From SIG672 sp045535095 (GTDB lineage: Bacteria; Bacillota; Clostridia; Oscillospirales; CAG-272): DNA of 10,349 nt. The first letter of the stretch is position 1; every line of letters begins with the position of its first letter. The notes beneath the pieces were generated by a model. It did not search any database and was not told where the DNA came from. It saw only the letters and a list, made by a program, of their open reading frames with translations. Shown one piece after another: positions 1 through 6,463 of the stretch. The translations under genes were made by a program, and so were the position numbers. The stretch lies in contig JAZSKY010000051.1 of NCBI GenBank assembly GCA_045535095.1, positions 1 to 10,349 of the forward strand, in the 5' to 3' direction.

Positions 1-1320
1 AAGATGTACGCATCTCTCGGCGAGGCCGGAATCACGAACGTTAAGTTCAAGCTCACAGGCTTTACCGAAGGCGGATGGAAATCAAGCCTTGCACCCTCTA
101 CCGTCAAGTTCGAAAAGGTTCTCGGCGGCAAGGACGGATACAACACCCTTATCGAGAACGCCGATAAGACAGGCGGACTTCTCGAGATATTCCCCGATTT
201 CGATTTTGCAAACGTAAGCAGCACCAAGTTCTTTGACAAGTTCAGCCAGAACAAGGATTCCGCAAGAACGGTTGACGACCGTTATGCAGGTAAGAGAGAG
301 TACTCCTCGATATACCAGACCTTCTCCTACACGGGATCGATCTGCGTATCTCCCGCTGCATACGAAAAGCTTTACGATCACTTTGAAAAGGCGATGAAGA
401 AGTTTAACAAGGGCGGTATTTCGGTATCGACTCTCGGAAGCGACGTCAACACCGACTTTAATGAGGATAATCCTCTTAACAGAGAGGACGGAAAGCTCTA
501 CACGACCGAGCTTCTTTCCAAGCTCAAGAACACTTACAAGAGCGGCGTTATGGTAAATCAGGGTAACGCATACAGCTGGTCCTACGCATCGCACATTCTC
601 AACGTAGCGCTTGACGGTAGCAACTATATCCGTACCAGCGAAAGCATTCCCTTTATCGGAATGGTTCTCCACGGATATATCAATATCGCAGGCTCGCCCA
701 CCAATATGCAGGGTAACGTTGAGCGTGAAATGCTCAAGATAATCGAAAACGGCGCATCGCCCTACTACGTTCTCGTAGCTCAGAATTCGTCCGAGCTTAA
801 AGAATATTTCGTATATTCCGACTACTACTCGATCGACTTCGAGAACTGGAAGAAGGACGTTATTGAGACCTATAACAAGATCAACAACGCACTTTACGAT
901 CTCCAGACCTCTCAGGTAGTTGATCACCAGTTCGTGATCGGAGAAAGAGTTCTCGATGAAAACGAGATCAAGGAGAGAAACGAAAACTATGCATCGCAGC
1001 TTGCTACCTATAAGGCAGGACGCGAAAAGGCACTTGAGGTATATCTCAAGGAGCTTGCAATAGCAGAAGAGAAGAAGGCGGCAGCAATCGCCGCAGGTGA
1101 GGAATATACCGAGGAGATCGCTCCCTTCGAGTATAAGGAATTCACCTATAAGGAGTCTGTCAACACCAAGGTGGATGATAATTCTATCGTCTATATGGAG
1201 TATGACAACGGAGTATTCTTCATTCTGAACTACAACCTGTTTGACGTACACGTTGAGATCAACGGCGAGACCTACGAGGTAGGCGCAATGTCGTTTCTCA
1301 AAGAGTACCCCAAAATGTGA
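1..1320 (+). CDS. DUF5696 domain protein, 5'-truncated (C-terminal ~439 residues)
   Basis: The reading frame is open through the left edge, so the first ATG (base 4) is unlikely to be the true start and an N-terminal part is missing. The translation resembles DUF5696 proteins, which are often encoded beside LplB/YtcP-type sugar permeases. This is family recognition by eye. Visible landmarks are TLGSDVNTDFN near residue 142, a conserved-looking block GNAYSWSYASHILN near 188-201, and FIGMVLHGYINIAG near 218-231. A Lys/Glu/Ala-rich, probably helical stretch (about 322-385) precedes a closing strand region (VYMEYDNGVFFILNYN). The layout suggests a TIM-barrel glycosidase-like fold, but no catalytic residue can be assigned. 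Seventeen bases separate it from the first permease gene, so co-transcription is likely. Its role is probably handling of the sugar moved by the transporter; the substrate is unknown. Confidence 0.75.
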   Translation, partial: KMYASLGEAGITNVKFKLTGFTEGGWKSSLAPSTVKFEKVLGGKDGYNTLIENADKTGGLLEIFPDFDFANVSSTKFFDKFSQNKDSARTVDDRYAGKREYSSIYQTFSYTGSICVSPAAYEKLYDHFEKAMKKFNKGGISVSTLGSDVNTDFNEDNPLNREDGKLYTTELLSKLKNTYKSGVMVNQGNAYSWSYASHILNVALDGSNYIRTSESIPFIGMVLHGYINIAGSPTNMQGNVEREMLKIIENGASPYYVLVAQNSSELKEYFVYSDYYSIDFENWKKDVIETYNKINNALYDLQTSQVVDHQFVIGERVLDENEIKERNENYASQLATYKAGREKALEVYLKELAIAEEKKAAAIAAGEEYTEEIAPFEYKEFTYKESVNTKVDDNSIVYMEYDNGVFFILNYNLFDVHVEINGETYEVGAMSFLKEYPKM

Positions 1321-1337
1321 GAAAGGAGAGATGAAAA

Positions 1338-2294
1338 ATGGATAAAACTGCAAAGATAACCAAAACCTCTCCTGTAAAGAAGCCCAAGAAGGCGGTCTCT
1401 CTTGATAAGAAGAAGGCGCGCGCAGGATGGTTCTTCATTCTCCCTTTCCTTATCGGTCTTATCGTTATCTATCTTCCGATAATCGTAAACTCGGTAAACA
1501 TCAGCTTTAGCGAGTATAAGGGCGGCAAGCTTTTACCCGTAGGCTGGGAAAACTATCAGGAAGCTCTTATGGAGGACCCTGATTTCGTCCAGATCCTTCT
1601 CGACGGACTTCTCAGCATGCTCCTGAATATCCCCGCGATCGTATTCCTCTCGCTCTTCCTTGCTATTCTTCTTAACCAGAAGATGGTAGGACGCGCAGCA
1701 TTCAGAGCAATACTCTTCGTGCCGGTTATTCTTTCCACCGGACTTATCGATAGCCTTGACGCCGCAAACTCCACGATGCTTAACTATATGGGAAGCAGCG
1801 AGGGTGTTGACACGGGTGCAGTAGGCGAATCTGCCGCAAACGAAATAATCTCCGCGGCAGATATATCGGTTCTGTTCTCCAATATGAAGGTTGGAACCGG
1901 ACTCGTTACCTACATCACAAAGCTCGTTAACAATATTTATAATATCGTTAACGATGCGGGCGTTCAGATACTCATCTTCCTTGCCGGACTCCAGTCCATC
2001 TCGCCTGCGATCTACGAATCGTGCGACATCGACGGAGCTACCGCATGGGAAACCTTCTGGAAGGTTACCTTCCCGATGATAAGCCCGATGATCCTTGTAA
2101 ACACGGTCTATACCGTAATAGACTCGTTCACCAAAGCAGACAACTCGGTAATGGCGTTCATATCCAACTATGAATCGCAGTCCAAGACGGTTGCAACTGC
2201 AATGGCGTGGGTATATTTCCTTATAGTTGCCGTACTCGTTATTGTCGTTGCCGCTCTGATAAAGACCTTCGTCTTCTATCAGAGAAGAGACTGA
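1338..2294 (+). CDS. ABC sugar transporter inner-membrane protein, LplB/UgpA type
   Basis: This 318-residue protein is one half of the membrane channel of a carbohydrate ABC importer, acting in the cytoplasmic membrane with the next gene product. A Lys-rich cytoplasmic N-terminus (1-29) is followed by hydrophobic segments at about 31-51, 92-113, 121-137, 208-224, 248-264 and 286-312. The EAA loop that docks on the ATPase is clear at 224-248: PAIYESCDIDGA, then FWKVTFPMISP. A longer extracytoplasmic loop (about 140-205) lies between segments 3 and 4. The start is supported by AAAGGAG at 1322-1328. Neither an ATPase nor a solute-binding protein is encoded in the window. As in many such operons, a shared MsmX-like ATPase encoded elsewhere may serve. 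The sugar cannot be read from the sequence. Confidence 0.9.
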   Translation: MDKTAKITKTSPVKKPKKAVSLDKKKARAGWFFILPFLIGLIVIYLPIIVNSVNISFSEYKGGKLLPVGWENYQEALMEDPDFVQILLDGLLSMLLNIPAIVFLSLFLAILLNQKMVGRAAFRAILFVPVILSTGLIDSLDAANSTMLNYMGSSEGVDTGAVGESAANEIISAADISVLFSNMKVGTGLVTYITKLVNNIYNIVNDAGVQILIFLAGLQSISPAIYESCDIDGATAWETFWKVTFPMISPMILVNTVYTVIDSFTKADNSVMAFISNYESQSKTVATAMAWVYFLIVAVLVIVVAALIKTFVFYQRRD

Positions 2295-2310
2295 GTGGAG
2301 GTGAGAAGAT

Positions 2311-3351
2311 ATGAATTCTGTTAACAACGCTCCAAAGGTTCTTAAGGAAACCAAGAACAAGATACACGTAGATTTCGACAGAACGTCCAAGTGGACCAAG
2401 TTCAAGATCAAGTATCTCTCGATGCGATTCCTTACTCAGGCAATCTTCAAGCTTTTCCGCGTCATAATCCTTCTCGGAATGTGCTACATAATACTCAATC
2501 CCTTCTTCTCGAAGATCGCGACCTCGTTTATGAGCCCCGAGGACTTTATGGACGTTACGGTTAAGTACATTCCCAAGCACGCAACCATTGATACCTATAA
2601 GCAGATAATTGCTGAAAACGAGTATTGGAGATGCGTTTTCAATACCGGAACGCTCTCGCTTGCGTGTGCGCTTATACAGACCTTCGTTTGTAGCCTTGTA
2701 GGTTACGGCTTTGCAAAGTATAAGTTCAGAGGAAGCGGATTACTCTTCGCTATGGTAATGGTAACCCTTATGGTGCCTCCTCAGACGATCGAGTTCTCGC
2801 TCTTCCTTATGTTCAAGGACTTCAACCCCTACGGGCTTCTTGAAATGCTCGGCGTGGCTGAAACGTCGAGACGACTCCTTGACACAATTTGGCCCTTCAT
2901 TATCCTTTCGTTCACCGGTCTCGGCCTTAAGAACGGTCTTTACATCTTCATGATGAGACAGTTCTACCGCGGAGTTCCCGATGAGCTTGAGGAATCGGCA
3001 TACATCGACGGATCTGGTCCTATGAAGACCTTCTTCAAGATCATTCTTCCTATCTCGATCCCGATGATGATCACCATCTTCCTCTTCTCCTTCTCGTGGC
3101 AGTGGACTGATAACTTCTACACTCAGCTCTTCTACACGAGTAACACGAGCAGTAAGGTTCTTGCGTACTTCGCAGAGGTGCCCAAGACTATGCTCAAGGC
3201 GATCGAGGAATCTGGTGTTGACCGCGTGCTTTACGAACAGTCGGTAGTTCATACCTGCGGACTTCTTATCATTGCTCCGCTTATCGTTATCTACCTCTTC
3301 TGTCAGAGATACCTCATTCAGGGTATCGAGCGCTCGGGTATTACCGGTTAA
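2311..3351 (+). CDS. ABC sugar transporter inner-membrane protein, YtcP/UgpE type
   Basis: This is the second membrane subunit of the same importer, 346 residues, slightly longer than usual for the family because of a basic N-terminal extension (1-45). Hydrophobic segments lie at about 46-66, 110-133, 143-163, 192-214, 246-264 and 313-331. The EAA loop is at 223-251 (PDELEESAYIDGSG, then FFKIILPISIP). The C-terminus IQGIERSGITG resembles the FVKGLTSGAVKG type end common in this subunit family. The start is fixed by GGAGGTGA at 2297-2304, six bases before the ATG. Only 16 bases separate it from the preceding stop codon, so the two subunits are almost certainly translated from one message. A strong terminator follows ten bases after the stop. 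Confidence 0.92.
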   Translation: MNSVNNAPKVLKETKNKIHVDFDRTSKWTKFKIKYLSMRFLTQAIFKLFRVIILLGMCYIILNPFFSKIATSFMSPEDFMDVTVKYIPKHATIDTYKQIIAENEYWRCVFNTGTLSLACALIQTFVCSLVGYGFAKYKFRGSGLLFAMVMVTLMVPPQTIEFSLFLMFKDFNPYGLLEMLGVAETSRRLLDTIWPFIILSFTGLGLKNGLYIFMMRQFYRGVPDELEESAYIDGSGPMKTFFKIILPISIPMMITIFLFSFSWQWTDNFYTQLFYTSNTSSKVLAYFAEVPKTMLKAIEESGVDRVLYEQSVVHTCGLLIIAPLIVIYLFCQRYLIQGIERSGITG

Positions 3352-3360
3352 GCCAAAACA

Positions 3361-3398
3361 AAAACGGAATATGCCTTTTGGCATATTCCGTTTTTTTT
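3361..3398 (+). terminator. Rho-independent terminator after the transporter operon
   Basis: ACGGAATATGCC (3364-3375) pairs perfectly with GGCATATTCCGT (3380-3391) around a TTTT loop. A run of eight T follows, and A-rich bases precede the stem. It ends the DUF5696-permease operon and insulates it from the cca promoter, which starts nine bases further on. The flanking A run could let it also act on minus-strand transcripts. Confidence 0.95.
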
Positions 3399-3406
3399 GT
3401 TAGTGC

Positions 3407-3435
3407 TTGACAGAGAAGAGATTTTTATGTATAAT
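3407..3435 (+). promoter_or_regulatory. Sigma-A promoter for cca
   Basis: The -35 box TTGACA (3407-3412) and -10 box TATAAT (3430-3435) are both perfect consensus with a 17-bp spacer. It lies immediately after the upstream terminator and about 40 bases before the cca start codon. A strong constitutive promoter fits a housekeeping tRNA-maturation gene. No operator-like palindrome is visible between it and the gene. Confidence 0.9.
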
Positions 3436-3474
3436 TACTAAGGATATAGAAAAATCAGAAAGGAGTGCGGCAAA

Positions 3475-4683
3475 ATGAAGCACGAGATCATTCTTCCCGA
3501 CAAAATAATATCGCTGATAGACCGTCTTTACAGAGGCTCCTACCGCGGATATGCGGTAGGTGGATGCGTGCGCGATATGCTTATGGGCAAAGAGCCGCAC
3601 GACTTTGACATAACGACAGACGCCTTTCCGTCCGAGACGGTAGAGTGCTTTGCCGACTGCGAGGTCATTCTGACAGGACTAAGGCACGGCACCGTTACCG
3701 TCGTTTACGAGGGCGAAAATATCGAGATAACCACCTTCCGCGCGGACGGAGAGTATCTTGATAACAGACATCCGAGCGAGGTCACCTTCGTCAGAAATAT
3801 CGCGGAGGATCTGTCTCGTAGAGATTTCACGGTAAACGCTATGGCGTATAATCCCGAGGTCGGACTCGTTGATATGTTCGACGGAATTTCGGATATTGAA
3901 AGAAAGATAATCAGATGCGTCGGCGTACCCGACGAGCGCTTCAACGAGGACGGACTCCGTATTCTCCGCGCTCTGCGTTTTGCATCGGTTCTCGGATTTG
4001 AGATCGAGGAAAAAACGGCAGAGTCGCTTGTCAGAAACAGAAAACTCCTTCATAATATTTCGGTAGAGAGAATCTACGCGGAGTTCACAAAGCTTCTTCT
4101 CGGTAAGGGTGCGGTCAAGATGATGCGCGAGTTTTATCCGGTAGTTTCCGAGCTTTTCGGAGAAATTCCGATGGAAAATATTAAGAAAATAGAGAATTGT
4201 CCCGAAAACCACGCTATCCGATACGCCGCTCTTTTCTCGCATCTGGAAGCGAAAGACGCTTTTTACAGAATGAGATCCTTAAAGACCGATAACGAGACCT
4301 GCAGAGTGGTAAAAATGCTTGTGGATAGTCTTTCAAGACCTCTGCCGAGTGTATCGTCGGATAGATTTGAAAGGGACGTTCTGCACCTCATTTCGAAAAA
4401 CGGCTACTCTGATCTTGAAATGATCGTTTCTCTCCATAGAGCGCTTGAAATCACGCCGAGCGACACTCTGGACGCTATTTCAAACGTAGCATCAAGAGCG
4501 AAAGAGACGAAGGCCTGCGTCTTTATAAAGGACCTTGCCATTGGCGGATCTGACCTTATAGAAATAGGAGTCCCGAAGTCGCCTAAAATGGGCGAGATAC
4601 TAAAAAAACTCCTCTGCCTCGTTATCGAGGGCGAGGTTGAAAACGAAAGAAATGCCCTTCTTGAAAAGGCAAAGAAAATGTAA
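3475..4683 (+). CDS. cca: CCA tRNA nucleotidyltransferase (class II, bacterial)
   Basis: The enzyme adds or repairs the 3' CCA of tRNAs from CTP and ATP without a nucleic-acid template. The 402-residue protein shows the class II core: GYAVGGCVRDMLMG (25-38), the metal-binding carboxylates in DFDIT (D43 and D45), the RRDFTVNA motif (115-122), the nucleotide-choosing EDGLRILRALRFA motif (158-170, EDxxR), and ISVERIYAEFTKLL (195-208). A diverged all-helical body and tail follow. No HD phosphohydrolase signature is obvious, unlike the longer enterobacterial enzyme; the size fits short Bacillota enzymes. The start is supported by AAAGGAG at 3459-3465. It is most likely cca rather than a poly(A) polymerase, but motifs alone separate these poorly. 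The CCA-less tRNA-Thr gene in this window shows that the function is needed. Confidence 0.93.
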   Translation: MKHEIILPDKIISLIDRLYRGSYRGYAVGGCVRDMLMGKEPHDFDITTDAFPSETVECFADCEVILTGLRHGTVTVVYEGENIEITTFRADGEYLDNRHPSEVTFVRNIAEDLSRRDFTVNAMAYNPEVGLVDMFDGISDIERKIIRCVGVPDERFNEDGLRILRALRFASVLGFEIEEKTAESLVRNRKLLHNISVERIYAEFTKLLLGKGAVKMMREFYPVVSELFGEIPMENIKKIENCPENHAIRYAALFSHLEAKDAFYRMRSLKTDNETCRVVKMLVDSLSRPLPSVSSDRFERDVLHLISKNGYSDLEMIVSLHRALEITPSDTLDAISNVASRAKETKACVFIKDLAIGGSDLIEIGVPKSPKMGEILKKLLCLVIEGEVENERNALLEKAKKM

Positions 4684-4708
4684 AAAACGGCGGCACCAAG
4701 GCACTGCC

Positions 4709-4754
4709 CTACAAGGGGTATGGGCTTTGCCCGAAGCCTTTGTAATACAAAGGC
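4709..4754. repeat. Short hairpin pair upstream of the small ORF
   Basis: Two tight inverted repeats stand side by side: GGGC-TTT-GCCC (4722-4732) and GCCTTTGTA/TACAAAGGC (4736-4744 and 4746-4754, a nearly perfect 19-base palindrome). The preceding CCCTACAAGGGG segment shares its CCCTACAAGG core with the repeat at 5163-5173. There is no long T run, so they do not make a convincing terminator for cca. They look like a dispersed intergenic repeat or a leader structure of the following gene. Confidence 0.5.
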
Positions 4755-4784
4755 GAAACTTGCGATAAATAAGGAGATTATTCT

Positions 4785-5048
4785 ATGTTCCCTATCAAAT
4801 TGGATGGAGCAATTGTTCTATACTATACCTCGCAAGATGATTATGGTTATAGCATTTTCCCGAACGGAGAAATTGCTGATCATTACCGTTACCTTGCGAT
4901 TTGCAAATACACCAAAGATGATAAATATTATTTATTCTGTTGCGATGAGAATTATGAAGTGGTAAGCGATATGCTATATAATAGTGTTGAAGAATGTATG
5001 GCGATGGCTTCGCAGTACAAAGAGAACATCGTTTGGAACAAAGTGTAG
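4785..5048 (+). CDS. Small hypothetical protein, 87 residues, AT-richer gene
   Basis: Not recognised. AAGGAG at 4771-4776, eight bases before the ATG, makes translation credible. The protein is acidic and rich in aromatic residues, with a Tyr-rich run (LYYTSQDDYGYSIFPNGE near 12-29) and an alternating hydrophobic pattern suggesting a small beta-rich fold. Two Cys are adjacent near residue 52, and a helical tail (SVEECMAMASQYKEN) follows. No signal peptide or membrane segment is visible. Base composition is about 37% GC by hand count over 4801-5040, clearly lower than cca, which suggests acquisition or a fast-evolving accessory gene. It is 101 bases after cca, so read-through from the cca promoter is possible. 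A weak TGCGATAAA box near 4761 might be its own -10. The function is unknown. Confidence 0.65.
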   Translation: MFPIKLDGAIVLYYTSQDDYGYSIFPNGEIADHYRYLAICKYTKDDKYYLFCCDENYEVVSDMLYNSVEECMAMASQYKENIVWNKV

Positions 5049-5072
5049 TATCTATCAAACCAAATAAATATA

Positions 5073-5105
5073 CCCCGACAGATTTTTTGTAATCTGTCGG
5101 GGTTA
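5073..5105. terminator. Terminator shared by convergent units
   Basis: ACCCCGACAGATT (5073-5085) pairs perfectly with AATCTGTCGGGGT (5092-5104) around a six-base loop, 13 bp in all. The downstream tract on the plus strand is only moderately T-rich (TTATCTCTTTG), and the minus-strand side (TATATTTATTTGG) is similar. The position between the plus-strand small gene and the minus-strand epimerase gene suggests that it stops transcription from both sides. Confidence 0.8.
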
Positions 5106-5140
5106 TCTCTTTGTCTTCTGCGTATCAAATTTTTGTCTTA

Positions 5141-5173
5141 ACGGGTCGCCGAGGACGTCGACCCCTACAAGGA
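5141..5173. repeat. Intergenic repeat with GGGTCG/CGACCC hairpin
   Basis: GGGTCG (5144-5149) and CGACCC (5160-5165) pair around an inner CG/CG pair with an AGGA loop, followed by CCTACAAGG. The CCCTACAAGG core also occurs at 4708-4717, and a related CCCGTAGGGGCGG is at 10124-10136. It resembles short, non-coding dispersed repeats of clostridial genomes. Its family was not checked. It sits in the 3' region of the epimerase transcript (minus strand) and has no T run. Confidence 0.5.
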
Positions 5174-5220
5174 GGAATCCAACTTCCTTATGAGAAGTCC
5201 GCCTTAGCGAGTCTTTTTCA

Positions 5221-6381
5221 TTATTTCATATATTCAAGAATGCTTCCGCTATCGTCCATAGATGCCATTATCATATAGAATCTCGGAATGTGGAAGGGTC
5301 CCTTGAAGATGTTGCCCTTGAGGGTTGTCGAGGGGGTGTTGTCGTAGTGCAGATAGCCGTACCATTCGCCGCACTCCGAGTCAACAAAGTTGTCCTCGCA
5401 GTATTTTTTAAGCTCAAGATAGCCATTTTCGTACTTTTCGTCACCGAAAGCTGCGTGCGCAAGACGGAGAGCAATCATCGCCTCGCACTGCGGCCACCAG
5501 AGCTTCATATCCCATTCAAGCTGAACGGGAGGCTGTCCGCAAACGTCGGTGAATGCGATGATTCCGCCGTGTTTTTTGTCAATTCCAAGGGGCAGGGTGA
5601 TGTCGATGATCTTCCGTGCGCCCTCGATAGCCTCCTTGTTGCCCGAAACGAGTCCCTCCGAGAGAAGGAACCACGCCGCCTCGAGCGAGTGACCGGGGTT
5701 GACGATTCTTCCGCTCGGCGTGTCGAGGAATTCTCCGTTTTTGCCGACGCTTTCCATAAGCGCTCTGTCGGCCAGAAAGCCGCCGCCGAGAATATCGTCA
5801 ACGCATTTTTTCGCGATGTCATCGTACTTTTTCGCGTTTTTCTTCGCCGCGCTTCTCATAACCTGAGCGGTCGAGAGCATTATCATTATCGGCGCGAGCG
5901 CCTTGCCGTTTACCGTCTCGGGATTAAATTTAGGCGCGTTTTCACGCTCTCCCGTAAAGCACTCGTAGGCAACGTCGAAATACTTTTCGGCGTCAGAAAG
6001 CACCTTTTCGTCGCCTGTCGCTTTGTAAAGCTCGGCACATCCGATAGCGGCGAAGGTCTCCGAATAGTAGTAGCGGCGCTTCTGGATACAGCGGCCGTCC
6101 TCGGTTACGGTGAAGAACATTCTGCCGTCGGTATCGACGCATTTTTCAAGGAAGGAGTAGATCGTTTTTGCCGCGTCGAGATATTCCTCGCGTTTTTCGA
6201 TGAGGTTGTACGCCTTGGAGAAAACCCAAAGCGCTCTGCCCTGAAACCAGACGCTCTTTTCGCGTCCGTAGATCTTTCCCTCGCGGTCGAGGCAGGTGAA
6301 GATGCCGCCGTTTTTTCTGTCGATGGCATCTTTCAGCCAGAAGGGAAGAATATTTTCTACAAGCTCGTTTCTGTAATTCAT
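5221..6381 (-). CDS. N-acylglucosamine 2-epimerase (AGE) family protein
   Basis: The AGE family are cytosolic (alpha/alpha)6-barrel enzymes that epimerise or isomerise sugars at C2, such as GlcNAc/ManNAc, cellobiose and mannose. At 386 residues the length is typical. The barrel opens with NGGIFTCLDREG (24-35) and WFQGRALWVFS (45-55, with the family Arg at 49). The catalytic-type elements are visible: NPGHSLEAAW (228-237, His231 and Glu234), HGGIIAFTDV (271-280), LEWDMKLWWPQCEAM (288-302, Glu300) and KGPFHIPRFYM (360-370, His364). AAAAGGAA (6391-6398, minus strand) precedes the start. It follows the glycoside-hydrolase-like gene by 82 bases on the same strand and probably shares its promoter. 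The exact substrate (GlcNAc, a disaccharide or another aldose) cannot be decided by eye. Confidence 0.9.
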   Translation of the reverse strand: MNYRNELVENILPFWLKDAIDRKNGGIFTCLDREGKIYGREKSVWFQGRALWVFSKAYNLIEKREEYLDAAKTIYSFLEKCVDTDGRMFFTVTEDGRCIQKRRYYYSETFAAIGCAELYKATGDEKVLSDAEKYFDVAYECFTGERENAPKFNPETVNGKALAPIMIMLSTAQVMRSAAKKNAKKYDDIAKKCVDDILGGGFLADRALMESVGKNGEFLDTPSGRIVNPGHSLEAAWFLLSEGLVSGNKEAIEGARKIIDITLPLGIDKKHGGIIAFTDVCGQPPVQLEWDMKLWWPQCEAMIALRLAHAAFGDEKYENGYLELKKYCEDNFVDSECGEWYGYLHYDNTPSTTLKGNIFKGPFHIPRFYMIMASMDDSGSILEYMK

Positions 6382-6402
6382 ACAAAACAGTTCCTTTTAA
6401 TT

Positions 6403-6451
6403 AAAGTTTTTGAAAGGGTTTGGGAAAACTTTTTTCAAAAAGTTTTCCCAA
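6403..6451. repeat. Long palindrome between the two carbohydrate genes
   Basis: TTGGGAAAACTTTTT (6420-6434) and AAAAAGTTTTCCCAA (6437-6451) form a perfect 15-bp inverted repeat with a two-base centre. An adjoining AAAGTTTTTGAAAGGGTT (6403-6420) partly repeats the same words. It lies just downstream of the glycosidase-like gene on the minus strand, but no T run follows in that direction. It may be a dispersed palindromic element, a processing site or a partial terminator that lowers epimerase expression. Confidence 0.6.
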
Positions 6452-6463
6452 TAATCGATCCTT

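Noticed and set aside
82..1353. 423-codon open frame on the minus strand opposite the DUF5696 gene
   Set aside because: It mirrors the codon pattern of the real gene, has no ribosome binding site, and gives a Val/Leu/Cys-rich protein without recognisable motifs. The plus-strand gene has family features and operon context.
4684..4710. Terminator directly after cca
   Set aside because: Only a four-base GGCA/TGCC pairing is possible and no T run follows, so read-through into the small gene is more likely.
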